From Streptomyces sp. YS415 (GTDB lineage Bacteria > Actinomycetota > Actinomycetes > Streptomycetales > Streptomycetaceae): DNA of 64,000 nucleotides. Positions 49,599 through 59,362 of the stretch are shown piece by piece. Location: positions 62,001 through 126,000 of the forward strand of contig NZ_JAMJFL010000012.1 in NCBI RefSeq assembly GCF_023544665.1, written 5' to 3'. The notes under the pieces were generated by a model. That model was not told the origin of the DNA, ran no database searches, and worked only from the letters and a program-made list of their open reading frames with translations. The position numbers and the translations under genes were made by a program. The stretch's first letter is position 1, and each line of letters opens with the position of its first letter.

Positions 49599-52304
49599 TC
49601 AGCGGTGGTCGCTGCCCGCCGACTGGGTGGCCGCGCGCCCCGCTTCCAGGCGGGCGACCGGGATGCGGAACGGCGAGCAGGAGACGTAGTCCAGACCTAC
49701 CTCGTGGAAGAAGTGGACCGACTCCGGGTCACCGCCGTGCTCACCGCAGACGCCGAGCTTGAGGTCGGGGCGCGTCGCGCGGCCGGCCTTCGCGGCGGAG
49801 GCGACCAGCGAGCCCACGCCGTCCTTGTCGATCGTCTCGAAGGGGCTGACGCCGAAGATGCCCTTCTCCAGGTAGGCCGTGAAGAACGAGGCCTCCACGT
49901 CGTCCCGGCTGAAGCCCCACACCGTCTGGGTGAGGTCGTTCGTGCCGAAGGAGAAGAACTCCGCCGCCTCGGCGATCTGGCCGGCGGTCAGCGCGGCGCG
50001 CGGCAGCTCGATCATTGTGCCGATCGCCAGCTTCAGCTGGGTGCCGGTGGCCGCCTCGACCTCCGCGATCACCGCGTCGGCCTCCTCGCGGACGATCTCC
50101 AGCTCCTGGACCGTGCCGACCAGCGGGATCATGATCTCCGCACGCGGGTCGCCCTTGGCGTTCTTGCGCTCGGCCGCGGCCTCCGCGATGGCCCGTACCT
50201 GCATGGTGAACAGGCCGGGGATGACCAGGCCGAGGCGCACGCCGCGCAGACCCAGCATCGGGTTCTGCTCGTGCAGCCGGTGCACGGCCTGGAGCAGCCG
50301 CAGCTCGTTCTCGTGCGGGTCCTTGCGGGCCTCCGCCAGCGCCACGCGCACCGACAGCTCGGTGATGTCCGGGAGGAACTCGTGCAGCGGCGGGTCGAGC
50401 AGCCGGACCGTCACCGGCAGTCCGTCCATCGCCGAGAACAGCTCCACGAAGTCCTGCTTCTGCAGCGGCAGCAGCGCCTTCAGGGACTCCTCGCGCTCGG
50501 TGTCCGTGTCGGCCAGGATGAGGCGCTCGACCAGCTCGCGCCGGTCACCGAGGAACATGTGCTCGGTACGGCACAGGCCGATGCCCTGGGCGCCGAAGCG
50601 GCGGGCCCGCAGCGCGTCCTCGGCGTTGTCGGCGTTGGCGCGCACCCGCAGCCGGCGCTTGCGGTCGGCGAACGCCATGATCCGGTGCACGGCCTCGACC
50701 AGTTCGTCGGCGTCGTTGGCGCCCGCGTGCATCCGGCCCTCGAAGTACTCGACGACGGGAGAGGGCACGACCGGCACCTCACCGAGGTACACCTTGCCGC
50801 TGGAGCCGTCGATGGAGATGAGGTCGCCCTCCTCCACCACATGCCCGCCCGGCACCGTCATCCGGCGCCGCTTGGTGTCGACCTCCAGCTCCTCGGCGCC
50901 GCAGACACAGGTCTTGCCCATGCCGCGGGCGACCACGGCCGCGTGGGAGGTCTTGCCGCCGCGGGAGGTCAGGATGCCCTCGGCCGCGATCATGCCGTCC
51001 AGGTCGTCGGGGTTGGTCTCCCGGCGCACCAGGATGACCTTCTCGCCCGAACGCGACCACTTCACGGCCGTGTACGAGTCGAAGACCGCCTTGCCGACCG
51101 CCGCACCCGGCGAGGCCGCGATGCCCCGGCCGACCTGCTGGGTCTTGGCTTCCTCGTCGAACTTGGGGAACATCAGCTGCGCGAGCTGGGCGCCGTTGAC
51201 GCGCTGGAGCGCCTCGGTCTCGTCGATCAGGCCCTGGTCGACCAGCTGGGTGGCGATCCGGAAGGCCGCGCCCGCCGTGCGCTTGCCGACGCGCGTCTGC
51301 AGCATCCACAGCTGGCCGCGCTCGATGGTGAACTCGATGTCGCAGAGATCCTTGTAGTGGTTCTCCAGGGTCTCCATGATCTGCATCAGCTGGTCGTACG
51401 ACTTCTTGTCGATCGTCTCCAGCTCCGCCAGCGGCACGGTGTTGCGGATGCCCGCCACCACGTCCTCGCCCTGGGCGTTCTGCAGGTAGTCGCCGTACAC
51501 GCCCTGGTGGCCGGAGGCCGGGTCGCGGGTGAAGGCGACGCCGGTGCCCGAGTCCGGGCCCAGGTTGCCGAAGACCATCGAGCAGACGTTGACGGCCGTG
51601 CCCAGGTCGTGCGGGATGCGCTCCTGACGGCGGTACAGCTTGGCGCGGTCACCGTTCCAGGAGTCGAAGACCGCCTTGATGGCGAGGTCCATCTGCTCGC
51701 GCGGCTCCTGCGGGAAGTCCCGGCCGGCCTCGGTCTTGACGATCTTCTTGAACTTGGTGACGAGCTTCTTGAGGTCGCCAGCCTCCAGCTCGGTGTCGAC
51801 GGTGACCTTCTTGGCCGCCTTCGCCGCCTCCAGCGCCTCCTCGAACAACTCGCCGTCCACGCCGAGGACGGTCTTGCCGAACATCTGGATGAGGCGCCGG
51901 TAGGAGTCCCAGGCGAACCGGTCGTCGCCGGCCTGCTTGGCGAGGCCCTGCACCGACTTGTCGGAGAGCCCGATGTTCAGGACCGTGTCCATCATGCCGG
52001 GCATGGAGAACTTGGCGCCGGAGCGCACCGATACGAGGAGGGGGTCGTCGGCCTGGCCGAGCTTCTTGCCCATCTTCGTCTCGAGGGCGTCGAGGTGCGC
52101 ACTCACCTCGTCACGCAGTGCCGCCGGCTCCTCGCCACTGTCGAGGTAGACCTTGCAGGCCTCGGTGGTGATCGTGAAGCCGGGGGGGACGGGGAGGCCC
52201 AGGTTGGTCATCTCGGCGAGGTTCGCACCCTTACCGCCCAGAAGGTCCTTGAGCTCCTTGTTGCCCTCGGTGAAGTCGTAAACGAACTTTTTGTTTTCCG
52301 ACAC
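49599..52304 (-). CDS. ppdK: Pyruvate, phosphate dikinase
   Basis: 901 residues; interconverts pyruvate + ATP + Pi and PEP + AMP + PPi. It has an N-terminal ATP-grasp domain (KELKDLLGGKGANLAEMTNL, then PGMMDTVLNIGLSD), the swivelling phospho-His domain (LTSRGGKTSHAAVVARGMGK) and the C-terminal PEP/pyruvate barrel (GLCRTEHMFLGDRR and LKLGVCGEHGGDP). The length matches the family. The GTG start at 52304 has GAGGAG 9 nt upstream. It is the right-hand neighbour of the integrated element. Confidence 0.97.
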   Translation of the reverse strand: MSENKKFVYDFTEGNKELKDLLGGKGANLAEMTNLGLPVPPGFTITTEACKVYLDSGEEPAALRDEVSAHLDALETKMGKKLGQADDPLLVSVRSGAKFSMPGMMDTVLNIGLSDKSVQGLAKQAGDDRFAWDSYRRLIQMFGKTVLGVDGELFEEALEAAKAAKKVTVDTELEAGDLKKLVTKFKKIVKTEAGRDFPQEPREQMDLAIKAVFDSWNGDRAKLYRRQERIPHDLGTAVNVCSMVFGNLGPDSGTGVAFTRDPASGHQGVYGDYLQNAQGEDVVAGIRNTVPLAELETIDKKSYDQLMQIMETLENHYKDLCDIEFTIERGQLWMLQTRVGKRTAGAAFRIATQLVDQGLIDETEALQRVNGAQLAQLMFPKFDEEAKTQQVGRGIAASPGAAVGKAVFDSYTAVKWSRSGEKVILVRRETNPDDLDGMIAAEGILTSRGGKTSHAAVVARGMGKTCVCGAEELEVDTKRRRMTVPGGHVVEEGDLISIDGSSGKVYLGEVPVVPSPVVEYFEGRMHAGANDADELVEAVHRIMAFADRKRRLRVRANADNAEDALRARRFGAQGIGLCRTEHMFLGDRRELVERLILADTDTEREESLKALLPLQKQDFVELFSAMDGLPVTVRLLDPPLHEFLPDITELSVRVALAEARKDPHENELRLLQAVHRLHEQNPMLGLRGVRLGLVIPGLFTMQVRAIAEAAAERKNAKGDPRAEIMIPLVGTVQELEIVREEADAVIAEVEAATGTQLKLAIGTMIELPRAALTAGQIAEAAEFFSFGTNDLTQTVWGFSRDDVEASFFTAYLEKGIFGVSPFETIDKDGVGSLVASAAKAGRATRPDLKLGVCGEHGGDPESVHFFHEVGLDYVSCSPFRIPVARLEAGRAATQSAGSDHR

Positions 52305-52508
52305 GGGTCCCAACTCCTCGAGGACTCGGTGGCTGCCCTGACGGCGAGGAACATACCCAGATCGAAGGCGCCTGGGTACGTCCACTTGTGCGTCATGCGC
52401 CTGTAACCAGTCGTCACCCACCGGATCGAAAGTCAAAGCTTGGCAAGGAAGCACACCGCCATGTGTTCACTTCTTGAACGGATTCACGGCCTCAGGCCCG
52501 GCGAAAGT

Positions 52509-52621
52509 GCTCAGATGAGCGGCTCTCTCTACGTCTGAGTTCGATCGATGAACGATCAAGGGGTGGCACTCGGTGCCACCCCTTGGAGAAGTGCAGTAGC
52601 CCAAGATTCGCTCATCTGAGC
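52509..52621. repeat. 12-bp inverted repeats flanking a terminator upstream of ppdK
   Basis: GCTCAGATGAGC (52509-52520) and its exact complement (52610-52621); each is itself a GCTCA-n2-TGAGC palindrome. They lie 101 bp apart on either side of a terminator hairpin in the 407-bp gap between the ROK gene's end and ppdK. They could be paired operators for a dimeric regulator of ppdK. Confidence 0.45.
52558..52584. terminator. Terminator hairpin between the ROK gene and ppdK
   Basis: A perfect 12-bp stem (AAGGGGTGGCAC at 52558-52569, complement at 52573-52584) with a 3-nt loop. Confidence 0.65.
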
Positions 52622-52711
52622 GCAACCCTTATCAAGGGTGGCGAGAATCACGCTGCCACAGCCGCCGGGATTTCACCATGCGGACGTGCGGTGAGACCGG
52701 AAACGCGCCGG

Positions 52712-53908
52712 TCACACGCCGAGCGCGGTGAGCCGCTCCTCGGCCCGCTCGGGCGCGTACAGATGCTCCACGACCAGCGCTCCGGCCCCCACCAGACCGG
52801 CCCGCTCGCCCAGCCGTGAGGTGACGATCTCCAGATGAGCGGTGGAGCGCGGCAGCGCCCGCTGGTAGAGCAGCTCTCGTACGCCGGTCAGGAACGGCGT
52901 CCCGGCCAGGTCCCCCGCGATCATCAGCACCCCGGGGTTGAGCAGCGTCACCACGGTCGCCAGCACGTCCCCGACCTGACGGCCCGCCTCCCGGGCCAGG
53001 CCCACCGCCTCCGGGTGCCCCGCCGCCAGCAGCTCCCGCACATCCGAGCCGGACGCCGCCCGCACCCCGGCCTCGGCCAGCCGCCGGGCCACGGCACCGC
53101 CGCTCGCGACGGCGGCGAGACAGCCGTAGGACCCGCAGCGGCACAGGGCCTCGGCGCCCACCCGGATGTGGCCGAGGTCCCCGGCGCCGCCGTCGACGCC
53201 CCGGAAGAGCGAGCCGTCCACGACGACGCCCGCGCCGATCCCGGTGGAGACCTTGACCAGCACGAACGCCGAGCAGTCGGGGTAGCCCGTGCGCTGTTCG
53301 CCGTACGCCATGAGGTTGGCGTCGTTGTCGACGAGGACCGGCACCCGGGGTGCTCCGGAGTGCTCGGTGAAGGATCTGGCGAGGCGGCCCCTGATGTCGT
53401 AGCCGTCCCAGCCGGGCATGATCGGCGGCTGCACGACCCGGCCGGTCTCCCTGTCGACCGGGCCGGGCACCGCGAGGCCGATGCCGCAGACCTCGCCGGC
53501 CCGGTGGCCGGCCTTCTCCAGCAGTCCGGCGAACCAGCGGCCCAGTTCCCCGAGGACCGCCTCGGGGCCGTCCTCCACGACCAGGGTCCCGCCGTGCTCG
53601 GCGAGGATCTCGCCGGTCAGCGTCAGGACGGCGGCGCGGGCGTGCCGGGTGTCGAGGTCGGCGGCGAGGACGACGGCGTGCGCGTCGTCGAACTCCAGGG
53701 TGATCGAGGGGCGTCCGCCGAGCGGGGAGTCGACCGGTCCGCCGGCGCCCTCGCGCAGCCAGCCCGCGCGGAACAGCCGGTCCAGGCGCTGCCCGACGGT
53801 GGCCCGGGAGAGCCCGGTGACCTGTTGCAGGGCGCCGCGCGTGGTGGCCCGGCCGGTGCGGACCAGTTCCAGCAGATCACCGGCGCTGACCTGACCCCGA
53901 CCCGTCAT
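52712..53908 (-). CDS. ROK-family transcriptional regulator
   Basis: 398 residues. An N-terminal MarR-like winged HTH (GRATTRGALQQVTGLSRATV) is fused to a ROK sugar-kinase-like domain with VLAADLDTRHARAAVLTLTG, VPVLVDNDANLMAYGEQ and the zinc motif ALCRCGSYGCLAAVASGG. The usual ROK Glu after the zinc motif is replaced (CLAAV), so kinase activity is doubtful. It is divergent from two glycoside-hydrolase-type genes and probably represses them in response to a sugar. The ATG at 53908 was chosen; a GTG 6 nt upstream is possible. Confidence 0.9.
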   Translation of the reverse strand: MTGRGQVSAGDLLELVRTGRATTRGALQQVTGLSRATVGQRLDRLFRAGWLREGAGGPVDSPLGGRPSITLEFDDAHAVVLAADLDTRHARAAVLTLTGEILAEHGGTLVVEDGPEAVLGELGRWFAGLLEKAGHRAGEVCGIGLAVPGPVDRETGRVVQPPIMPGWDGYDIRGRLARSFTEHSGAPRVPVLVDNDANLMAYGEQRTGYPDCSAFVLVKVSTGIGAGVVVDGSLFRGVDGGAGDLGHIRVGAEALCRCGSYGCLAAVASGGAVARRLAEAGVRAASGSDVRELLAAGHPEAVGLAREAGRQVGDVLATVVTLLNPGVLMIAGDLAGTPFLTGVRELLYQRALPRSTAHLEIVTSRLGERAGLVGAGALVVEHLYAPERAEERLTALGV

Positions 53909-54028
53909 GCGCACCCCCTTGTGTTTCTCAAGCTTGCATTACATATTGGGTTTTGCGTGTTAAATAGACGTAACCCTACGGTAGCCACTGCCGAACCGAT
54001 CAGCCGAGTCATCTCCGGGGAGCCCCGA

Positions 54029-55426
54029 GTGGATCGCATCGCCGCCTTAGCCGCCCGCCCCACGGAGCGGCCCGTCGTATACGACCCGCCCGGTACGGCA
54101 CCTTCCCTGCACACCGCGGCCGCCCGCGTCCTGGAGTCCAACTGGACCGGCGCCTCCACGGTCCCCTCGCGCGGGCTGTATCCGCACCAGTGGTCCTGGG
54201 ATTCCGCGTTCATCGCGATCGGCCTGCGGCATCTGTCGCCGCTGCGGGCCCAGACCGAGCTGGAGACGCTGCTGGCCGCCCAGTGGGGCGACGGGCGCAT
54301 CCCGCACATCGTCTTCAACCCCTCCGTCCCGCTCGACGCGTACTTCCCGAGCCCCGACTTCTGGCGCTCCTCGACCGCGGGGCGCGCTGCGGGCGCCCCG
54401 CGCACCGTACAGACGTCCGGGATCGTGCAGCCACCGGTGCACGCCCTGGCCGCCTGGCTGGTGCACCGGGCCGACCCCGGCCTGTCCAGCGGACGCGGCT
54501 TCCTGGCCCGGGTCTACCCGAAGCTGGCGGCCTGGCACCGCTATCTGCTGCACCGGCGGGACCTGGGCGGCGGCGGCCTCGCCTCCGTGGTGCACCCGTG
54601 GGAACAGGGTATGGACAACAGCCCCTGCTGGGACGCCCCGCTGGCCCGCGTCGTCCCCGCCCCGGCCCGCTCCTTCCGCCGCGCCGACCTGGACCACGGC
54701 GCCCCCGAGGACCGGCCGACGGACCTGGACTACGGGCGGTACGTCCGCCTGGCCACGGACTACCGGGACGGCGGCTACGCCGACGGGACCGGCGCGTTCG
54801 CGGTGGAGGACCCGGCGTTCAACGCCCTGCTCATCGCCTCCGAGCACGCCCTGGCCCGCATCGCCCGCGAACTGGGAGCGACGGGCACGGCCCGCCACGC
54901 GCGCGCCGAGCGCCTGACCGGCGCCCTGGTGGAACGCCTGTGGGACCCCGAGCGCGAGATGTTCTGCTGCCGGGACGTACGCGGCGGCGGGCTGATCCCG
55001 GAACGGTCGGTCTCCGGCCTGGTCCCGCTCCTGCTGCCCACGCTGCCGGGCAGAACCGCCGAGGCCCTGATGCGCACCGCCCGCGGACCGCACTTCTCTC
55101 TCGGCGACACCACCCGCCTGGTGCCGAGCTACGACCTGCTCGGCGAGGCCTTCGACCCGCACCGCTACTGGCGCGGCCCGGCCTGGTTCAACACCGCCTG
55201 GCTGATGGAGCGCGGACTGCGCACCCACGGCGCGCACCACTCGGCCGACGCGCTGCGGCGCTCGGTCCTGGAGCTGGCCGTCAGCTCCGGATTCGCGGAG
55301 TACGTCGACCCGTACACCGGCGAGGCCTGCGGCACCGCCGACTTCAGCTGGACCGCGGCGCTCGCGCTCGACCTGCTGCACGACGAGCCCGCGAAGGACA
55401 CACGGACGGCGTCACCAACGGCGTGA
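54029..55426 (+). CDS. Glycoside hydrolase of the GH63/trehalase-like (alpha/alpha)6 type
   Basis: 465 residues of an (alpha/alpha)6-barrel glycosidase. It has GLYPHQWSWDSAFIAIGLRH, with the acidic WD pair typical of GH63/glucosylglycerate-hydrolase-like enzymes, SVVHPWEQGMDNSPCWD, and YWRGPAWFNTAWLMERGL. There is no signal peptide, so it acts on an intracellular sugar such as a glucosyl or mannosyl conjugate. The GTG at 54029 with GGGGAG upstream was chosen. It heads an operon with the debranching-type gene 24 nt downstream and is divergent from the ROK regulator. Confidence 0.83.
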   Translation: MDRIAALAARPTERPVVYDPPGTAPSLHTAAARVLESNWTGASTVPSRGLYPHQWSWDSAFIAIGLRHLSPLRAQTELETLLAAQWGDGRIPHIVFNPSVPLDAYFPSPDFWRSSTAGRAAGAPRTVQTSGIVQPPVHALAAWLVHRADPGLSSGRGFLARVYPKLAAWHRYLLHRRDLGGGGLASVVHPWEQGMDNSPCWDAPLARVVPAPARSFRRADLDHGAPEDRPTDLDYGRYVRLATDYRDGGYADGTGAFAVEDPAFNALLIASEHALARIARELGATGTARHARAERLTGALVERLWDPEREMFCCRDVRGGGLIPERSVSGLVPLLLPTLPGRTAEALMRTARGPHFSLGDTTRLVPSYDLLGEAFDPHRYWRGPAWFNTAWLMERGLRTHGAHHSADALRRSVLELAVSSGFAEYVDPYTGEACGTADFSWTAALALDLLHDEPAKDTRTASPTA

Positions 55427-55450
55427 GGGAAGACAAGGGAGGGGACCGGG

Positions 55451-57388
55451 ATGACGGAGCGCCATCATCTGCTCGTGCACGGGGAGACGTTCGCCGCCGT
55501 GGGGGACGGCGGGGACATCAGCGGAGTCCGGGGCGTCGGCTCACCGGACGGCTTGTTCGTCCGGGACGCCCGGCACCTCAGCCGCTGGCAGCTGACGGTG
55601 GACGGCGCGGTGCCGGAGGCCCTGACGCCGGTGGCCGACGGGGACACCGCCCGCTGCGTCCTGGTCCCCCGGGGCGGCCGCCAGGAGCCCCCGGCGTACA
55701 CGCTCTTCCGTGAGCAGGCGGTCGGGGACGGCTCGTTCGTGGAGTCCCTGCGGGTGACCAGCAACCTCCCCACCCCCACCACGGTCCGTCTGGCGATCAC
55801 CGCGGACGCGGACTTCACCGACCAGTTCGAACTGCGCTCCGACCACCGGACCTACACCAAGACCGGCGCCACCCGCTCCCGCCACGTCCTCGACCACGGC
55901 CTGGAGTTCACCTACCAGCGGGGCGAATGGCGGTCCCGTACGACGGTCTCCGCCGAGCCGGCCCCGGACGCGGTGGAGGAGACGGGGACCGGTGCGCGGC
56001 GCCTGGTGTGGACGCTGGACCTGGAGCCGCACGGCACGGCGGAACTGGCGCTGCGGGTGATGGCCCGCCCGCACGGGGACAAGCGGGCGCTGCGCGTACC
56101 GCGCTCCCCCGGCGCCCTGAACGACCAGCTGATCGCCCTGGAGGGCGAGTTCGTCGAGGGCGTCTCCTTCCCCACGGGCTGGCCCGAGCTGGCGGCGGCC
56201 TGCGCCCGGGGCCTGGCGGACCTGGCCTCGCTGCAGATCCCGGCGACGGGCCTGGACGGCGAGGAGGTGCGGGTGCCGGCCGCGGGCGCCCCCTGGTTCC
56301 TGACCCTGCTGGGCCGGGACGCCCTGCTCACCTCCCTGTTCGCCCTCCCCTACCGCCCGGCCCTCGCGGCGGCCACCCTGCCCGCGCTGGCCGCGACCCA
56401 GGCCGAGGAGACGGGCACGGCCTCGGTGGCGCAGCCCGGCAAGATCGTGCACGAGGTCCGGCACGGCGAGCTGGCCCACTTCGGCCAGGTGCCGTACGGC
56501 CGCTATTACGGCTCGGTGGACGCGACCCCGCTCTTCCTGGTCCTGCTGGGCGCGTACGTGGAACACACCGGGGACGTCGCCCTGGCCCGCCGACTGGAGC
56601 CGCACGCCCGGGCCGCCGTCGCCTGGATGCTGGACCACGGCGGCCTGACCTCCCGCGGCTACCTGGTCTACCGGGCCGACCGCGGCGGGCTGGCCAACCA
56701 GAACTGGAAGGACTCCCCCGGCGCCATCTGCCGCGCCGACGGCACCCGGCCGAGCGGCCCGGTGATGGCGGCGGGCGCACAGGGCTACGCCTACGACGCA
56801 CTGCGCCGCACGGCCGGGCTGTCGCGGACGGTGTGGGCGGACGAGACGTACGCGGCGCTGCTGGAGCAGGCGGCCGGCGATCTGCGGGACCGCTTCCAGC
56901 GGGACTTCTGGATGCCGGAGCGCTCCTTCCCGGCGCTGGCCCTGGACGGCGAGGGCCGCCAGGTCGACGCGCTGGCCTCGGACGCCGGGCATCTGCTCTG
57001 GTCGGGCCTGCTGGACAAGGAGTACGGCGAGCTGGTGGGCCGCCGGCTGCTGGAGGCGGACTTCTTCTCGGGCTGGGGCGTGCGGACGCTGGCCGCGGGC
57101 CAGCCGGCCTACCACCCGCTCTCCTACCACCGCGGCTCGGTGTGGCCGCACGACAACGCCCTGATCACCCTCGGCCTGGCCCGCTACGGCCTGCACGACG
57201 AGGCCCGGACCGTGGCGCACGCCCTGGTGGACGCGGCGACGACGACGGGCCACCGCCTGCCGGAGGTCCTGGCGGGGTACGGCCGCGACACCCACCCCGA
57301 GCCGGTCCCCTACCCCCACGCCTGCGTCCGGGAGTCCCGCTCGGCGACCGCGCCCCTGGCCCTGCTGACGGCGGTGGGCGGAGCGTAG
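55451..57388 (+). CDS. Amylo-alpha-1,6-glucosidase-like (glycogen debranching) protein
   Basis: 645 residues. An N-terminal beta-sandwich of the glycogen-debranching N-terminal type (SPDGLFVRDARHLSRWQLTV) is followed by an (alpha/alpha)6 catalytic domain (APWFLTLLGRDALLTSLFAL, NQNWKDSPGAICRADG, YHRGSVWPHDNALITLG). It is probably a cytoplasmic glucosidase acting with the upstream GH63-like enzyme. GGGAC before the ATG is only a weak ribosome-binding site. Confidence 0.87.
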   Translation: MTERHHLLVHGETFAAVGDGGDISGVRGVGSPDGLFVRDARHLSRWQLTVDGAVPEALTPVADGDTARCVLVPRGGRQEPPAYTLFREQAVGDGSFVESLRVTSNLPTPTTVRLAITADADFTDQFELRSDHRTYTKTGATRSRHVLDHGLEFTYQRGEWRSRTTVSAEPAPDAVEETGTGARRLVWTLDLEPHGTAELALRVMARPHGDKRALRVPRSPGALNDQLIALEGEFVEGVSFPTGWPELAAACARGLADLASLQIPATGLDGEEVRVPAAGAPWFLTLLGRDALLTSLFALPYRPALAAATLPALAATQAEETGTASVAQPGKIVHEVRHGELAHFGQVPYGRYYGSVDATPLFLVLLGAYVEHTGDVALARRLEPHARAAVAWMLDHGGLTSRGYLVYRADRGGLANQNWKDSPGAICRADGTRPSGPVMAAGAQGYAYDALRRTAGLSRTVWADETYAALLEQAAGDLRDRFQRDFWMPERSFPALALDGEGRQVDALASDAGHLLWSGLLDKEYGELVGRRLLEADFFSGWGVRTLAAGQPAYHPLSYHRGSVWPHDNALITLGLARYGLHDEARTVAHALVDAATTTGHRLPEVLAGYGRDTHPEPVPYPHACVRESRSATAPLALLTAVGGA

Positions 57389-57523
57389 TGACCCGGTTGG
57401 CCGGGCGTTCGCCCGCTGTTCGCCGAACGGTGGGGCGGACGGGCTGAACAAGCCCGAGTGAGGGCCCGTACGACATCACGGCGGGCCTCCCCGCCGCCAG
57501 GGACCGCACGGAAGGACCACCGG

Positions 57524-59350
57524 GTGCCCCTCTTCACGCGCCTGCACCAGCCACCGGGACCACCCCCGCCCAAGCCCTCGAACCCGCCCACCACGGCACT
57601 CCCGCCCACCGCAACGCCCCCGTCCGCGGACACCTCCGACGGAGAAAGCAGCGCGGCCGAGGACGTCGGCTCGGGCGGGAAGAGCAGTGCGGCCGGAGAA
57701 GGCGGTGCGGCCGGGCTCGGTCGTGCGGGGTGGGTGTCCCTCGGGGTCACCGTGCTGTCCGCCGTCCTGGTGCTGGGCGCTCTGCTCCTGCCCAACACCG
57801 TGACCGCCCTGCGCCCCAACCGCTTCGCCCGTATCCCCGCGGAAGCGATCGTCGGCGCCGCCGTCCTGCTCGCGCTGCCCCGGCGTCCGCGCACCGTCGT
57901 CGCGGCGGTGGCGGGCACCGCCCTGGGTGCCCTCACCGTCCTCAACTTCCTGGACATGGGGTTCCGCTCCTACCTGGGCCGGGGCTTCAACCTCGTCCTC
58001 GACTGGTCCCTCCTCGACGACGCCCAGAGCTACATGAAGGACTCGATGGGCACCGCCACCACGCTCACCGCGACCGTCGGCGCCGTCCTGGCCGCCGTAC
58101 TCCTCCTCGTCCTGACCGCCCTGGCCACCGTCCGCCTCGCCACCTTCCTGGCCGACCACCGGCAGCGGGCCACCAAGGCCACCCTCGTCGCGGGGACGGT
58201 CTGGATCACCTGTTCCACGCTCGGCCTGCAGCCGGCCGGCCTGCCCCTCGCCGCCGACCGTGCGGCCACCGCGCTGGCGAGCCAGGCGAGGCGGGTGCAG
58301 GTCACCCTCGCGGACGAGGCGGCCTTCGCGAAGGAGGCGAGGGCGGACACCTTCGGCGCGACGCCGCCCGACCGGCTCCTGCCCGACCTGCGCGGCAAGG
58401 ACGTGATCTTCACGTTCATCGAGAGCTACGGCAGAAGCGCCATCGAGGACCCGGTCATCGCGCCGGGTGTGACGGCCACGCTCGACGCGAGCACCGAGTC
58501 CCTGGAGGCGGCGGGCTACCGGGCGCGGAGCGGCTGGCTGACCTCGTCGACCTACGGCGGCAGCAGCTGGCTGGGCCACTCCACGTTCCTGTCCGGCCTG
58601 TGGATCGACAACCAGCAGCGCTACACCACCGTCACCTCCGGCGACCACCTGTCCCTCACCAAGGCGTTCCGGAAGACCGGCGCCTGGGACACCGTGGGCA
58701 TCATGCCGGGCATCCAGAAGGCCTGGCCGGAGGCCGACTTCTACGGCCTGGACAAGGTCTACGACGCCTTCCAGCTCGGCTACCAGGGACCGAAGTTCAG
58801 CTGGTCCACCATGCCGGACCAGTACGCGCTGGAGGCCTTCCAGCGCATGGTCCACGGCAAGCAGCGCGACAAGCCCCTGATGGCGGAGGTCATCCTGACC
58901 TCCAGCCACCAGCCCTGGGCGCCGATCCCGACGATGGTCGACTGGGAGGAGCTGGGCGACGGCTCGCTCTTCGGCGCCGTCCAGCGGGACGGCAAGGACG
59001 CGCAGGACATCATCACGGACGGCACCAAGTCCCGTGCGGAGTACGGCAAGTCGATCACGTACTCGGTGACGTCCCTGACCCAGTGGCTGGAGCGCTACGG
59101 CACCGAGGACACCGTCCTGGTCTTCCTCGGCGACCACCAGCCGATCGCCCGGGTCAGCGGCGACAACGCGAGCCGGGACGTCCCGGTCTCCATCGTGGCC
59201 AAGGACCCGGAGGTCCTGGAGAAGATCGCGGACTGGAACTGGACGCGGGGCCTGCAACCCGCCCCGGACGCCCCGGTCTGGAAGATGGACGCCTTCCGCG
59301 ACCGCTTCCTGACGGCCTACGGCTCGACTCCCCGCCCCACGAGGGACTGA
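57524..59350 (+). CDS. Membrane sulfatase / phosphoglycerol-transferase-like protein
   Basis: 608 residues. A Pro-rich cytoplasmic leader is followed by five membrane segments between about residues 65 and 240 (LGVTVLSAVLVLGALLLP; VVAAVAGTALGALTVLNFLD; LTATVGAVLAAVLLLVLTAL). The extracytoplasmic domain is alkaline-phosphatase-like with DVIFTFIESYGRSA, STYGGSSWLGHSTFLSG, TSSHQPWAPIP and VLVFLGDHQPIARVSG. It is related to LtaS-like and CDP-glycerol/phosphoglycerol transferases of the cell envelope; the substrate is unknown. GTG start with GGAAGG upstream. Confidence 0.85.
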   Translation: MPLFTRLHQPPGPPPPKPSNPPTTALPPTATPPSADTSDGESSAAEDVGSGGKSSAAGEGGAAGLGRAGWVSLGVTVLSAVLVLGALLLPNTVTALRPNRFARIPAEAIVGAAVLLALPRRPRTVVAAVAGTALGALTVLNFLDMGFRSYLGRGFNLVLDWSLLDDAQSYMKDSMGTATTLTATVGAVLAAVLLLVLTALATVRLATFLADHRQRATKATLVAGTVWITCSTLGLQPAGLPLAADRAATALASQARRVQVTLADEAAFAKEARADTFGATPPDRLLPDLRGKDVIFTFIESYGRSAIEDPVIAPGVTATLDASTESLEAAGYRARSGWLTSSTYGGSSWLGHSTFLSGLWIDNQQRYTTVTSGDHLSLTKAFRKTGAWDTVGIMPGIQKAWPEADFYGLDKVYDAFQLGYQGPKFSWSTMPDQYALEAFQRMVHGKQRDKPLMAEVILTSSHQPWAPIPTMVDWEELGDGSLFGAVQRDGKDAQDIITDGTKSRAEYGKSITYSVTSLTQWLERYGTEDTVLVFLGDHQPIARVSGDNASRDVPVSIVAKDPEVLEKIADWNWTRGLQPAPDAPVWKMDAFRDRFLTAYGSTPRPTRD

Positions 59351-59362
59351 CCCCGCCCAGGA

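Noticed and set aside
49482..52406. A 974-codon open frame antisense to ppdK
   Set aside because: Low-complexity Leu/Gly/Arg/Asp translation, shadow of ppdK.
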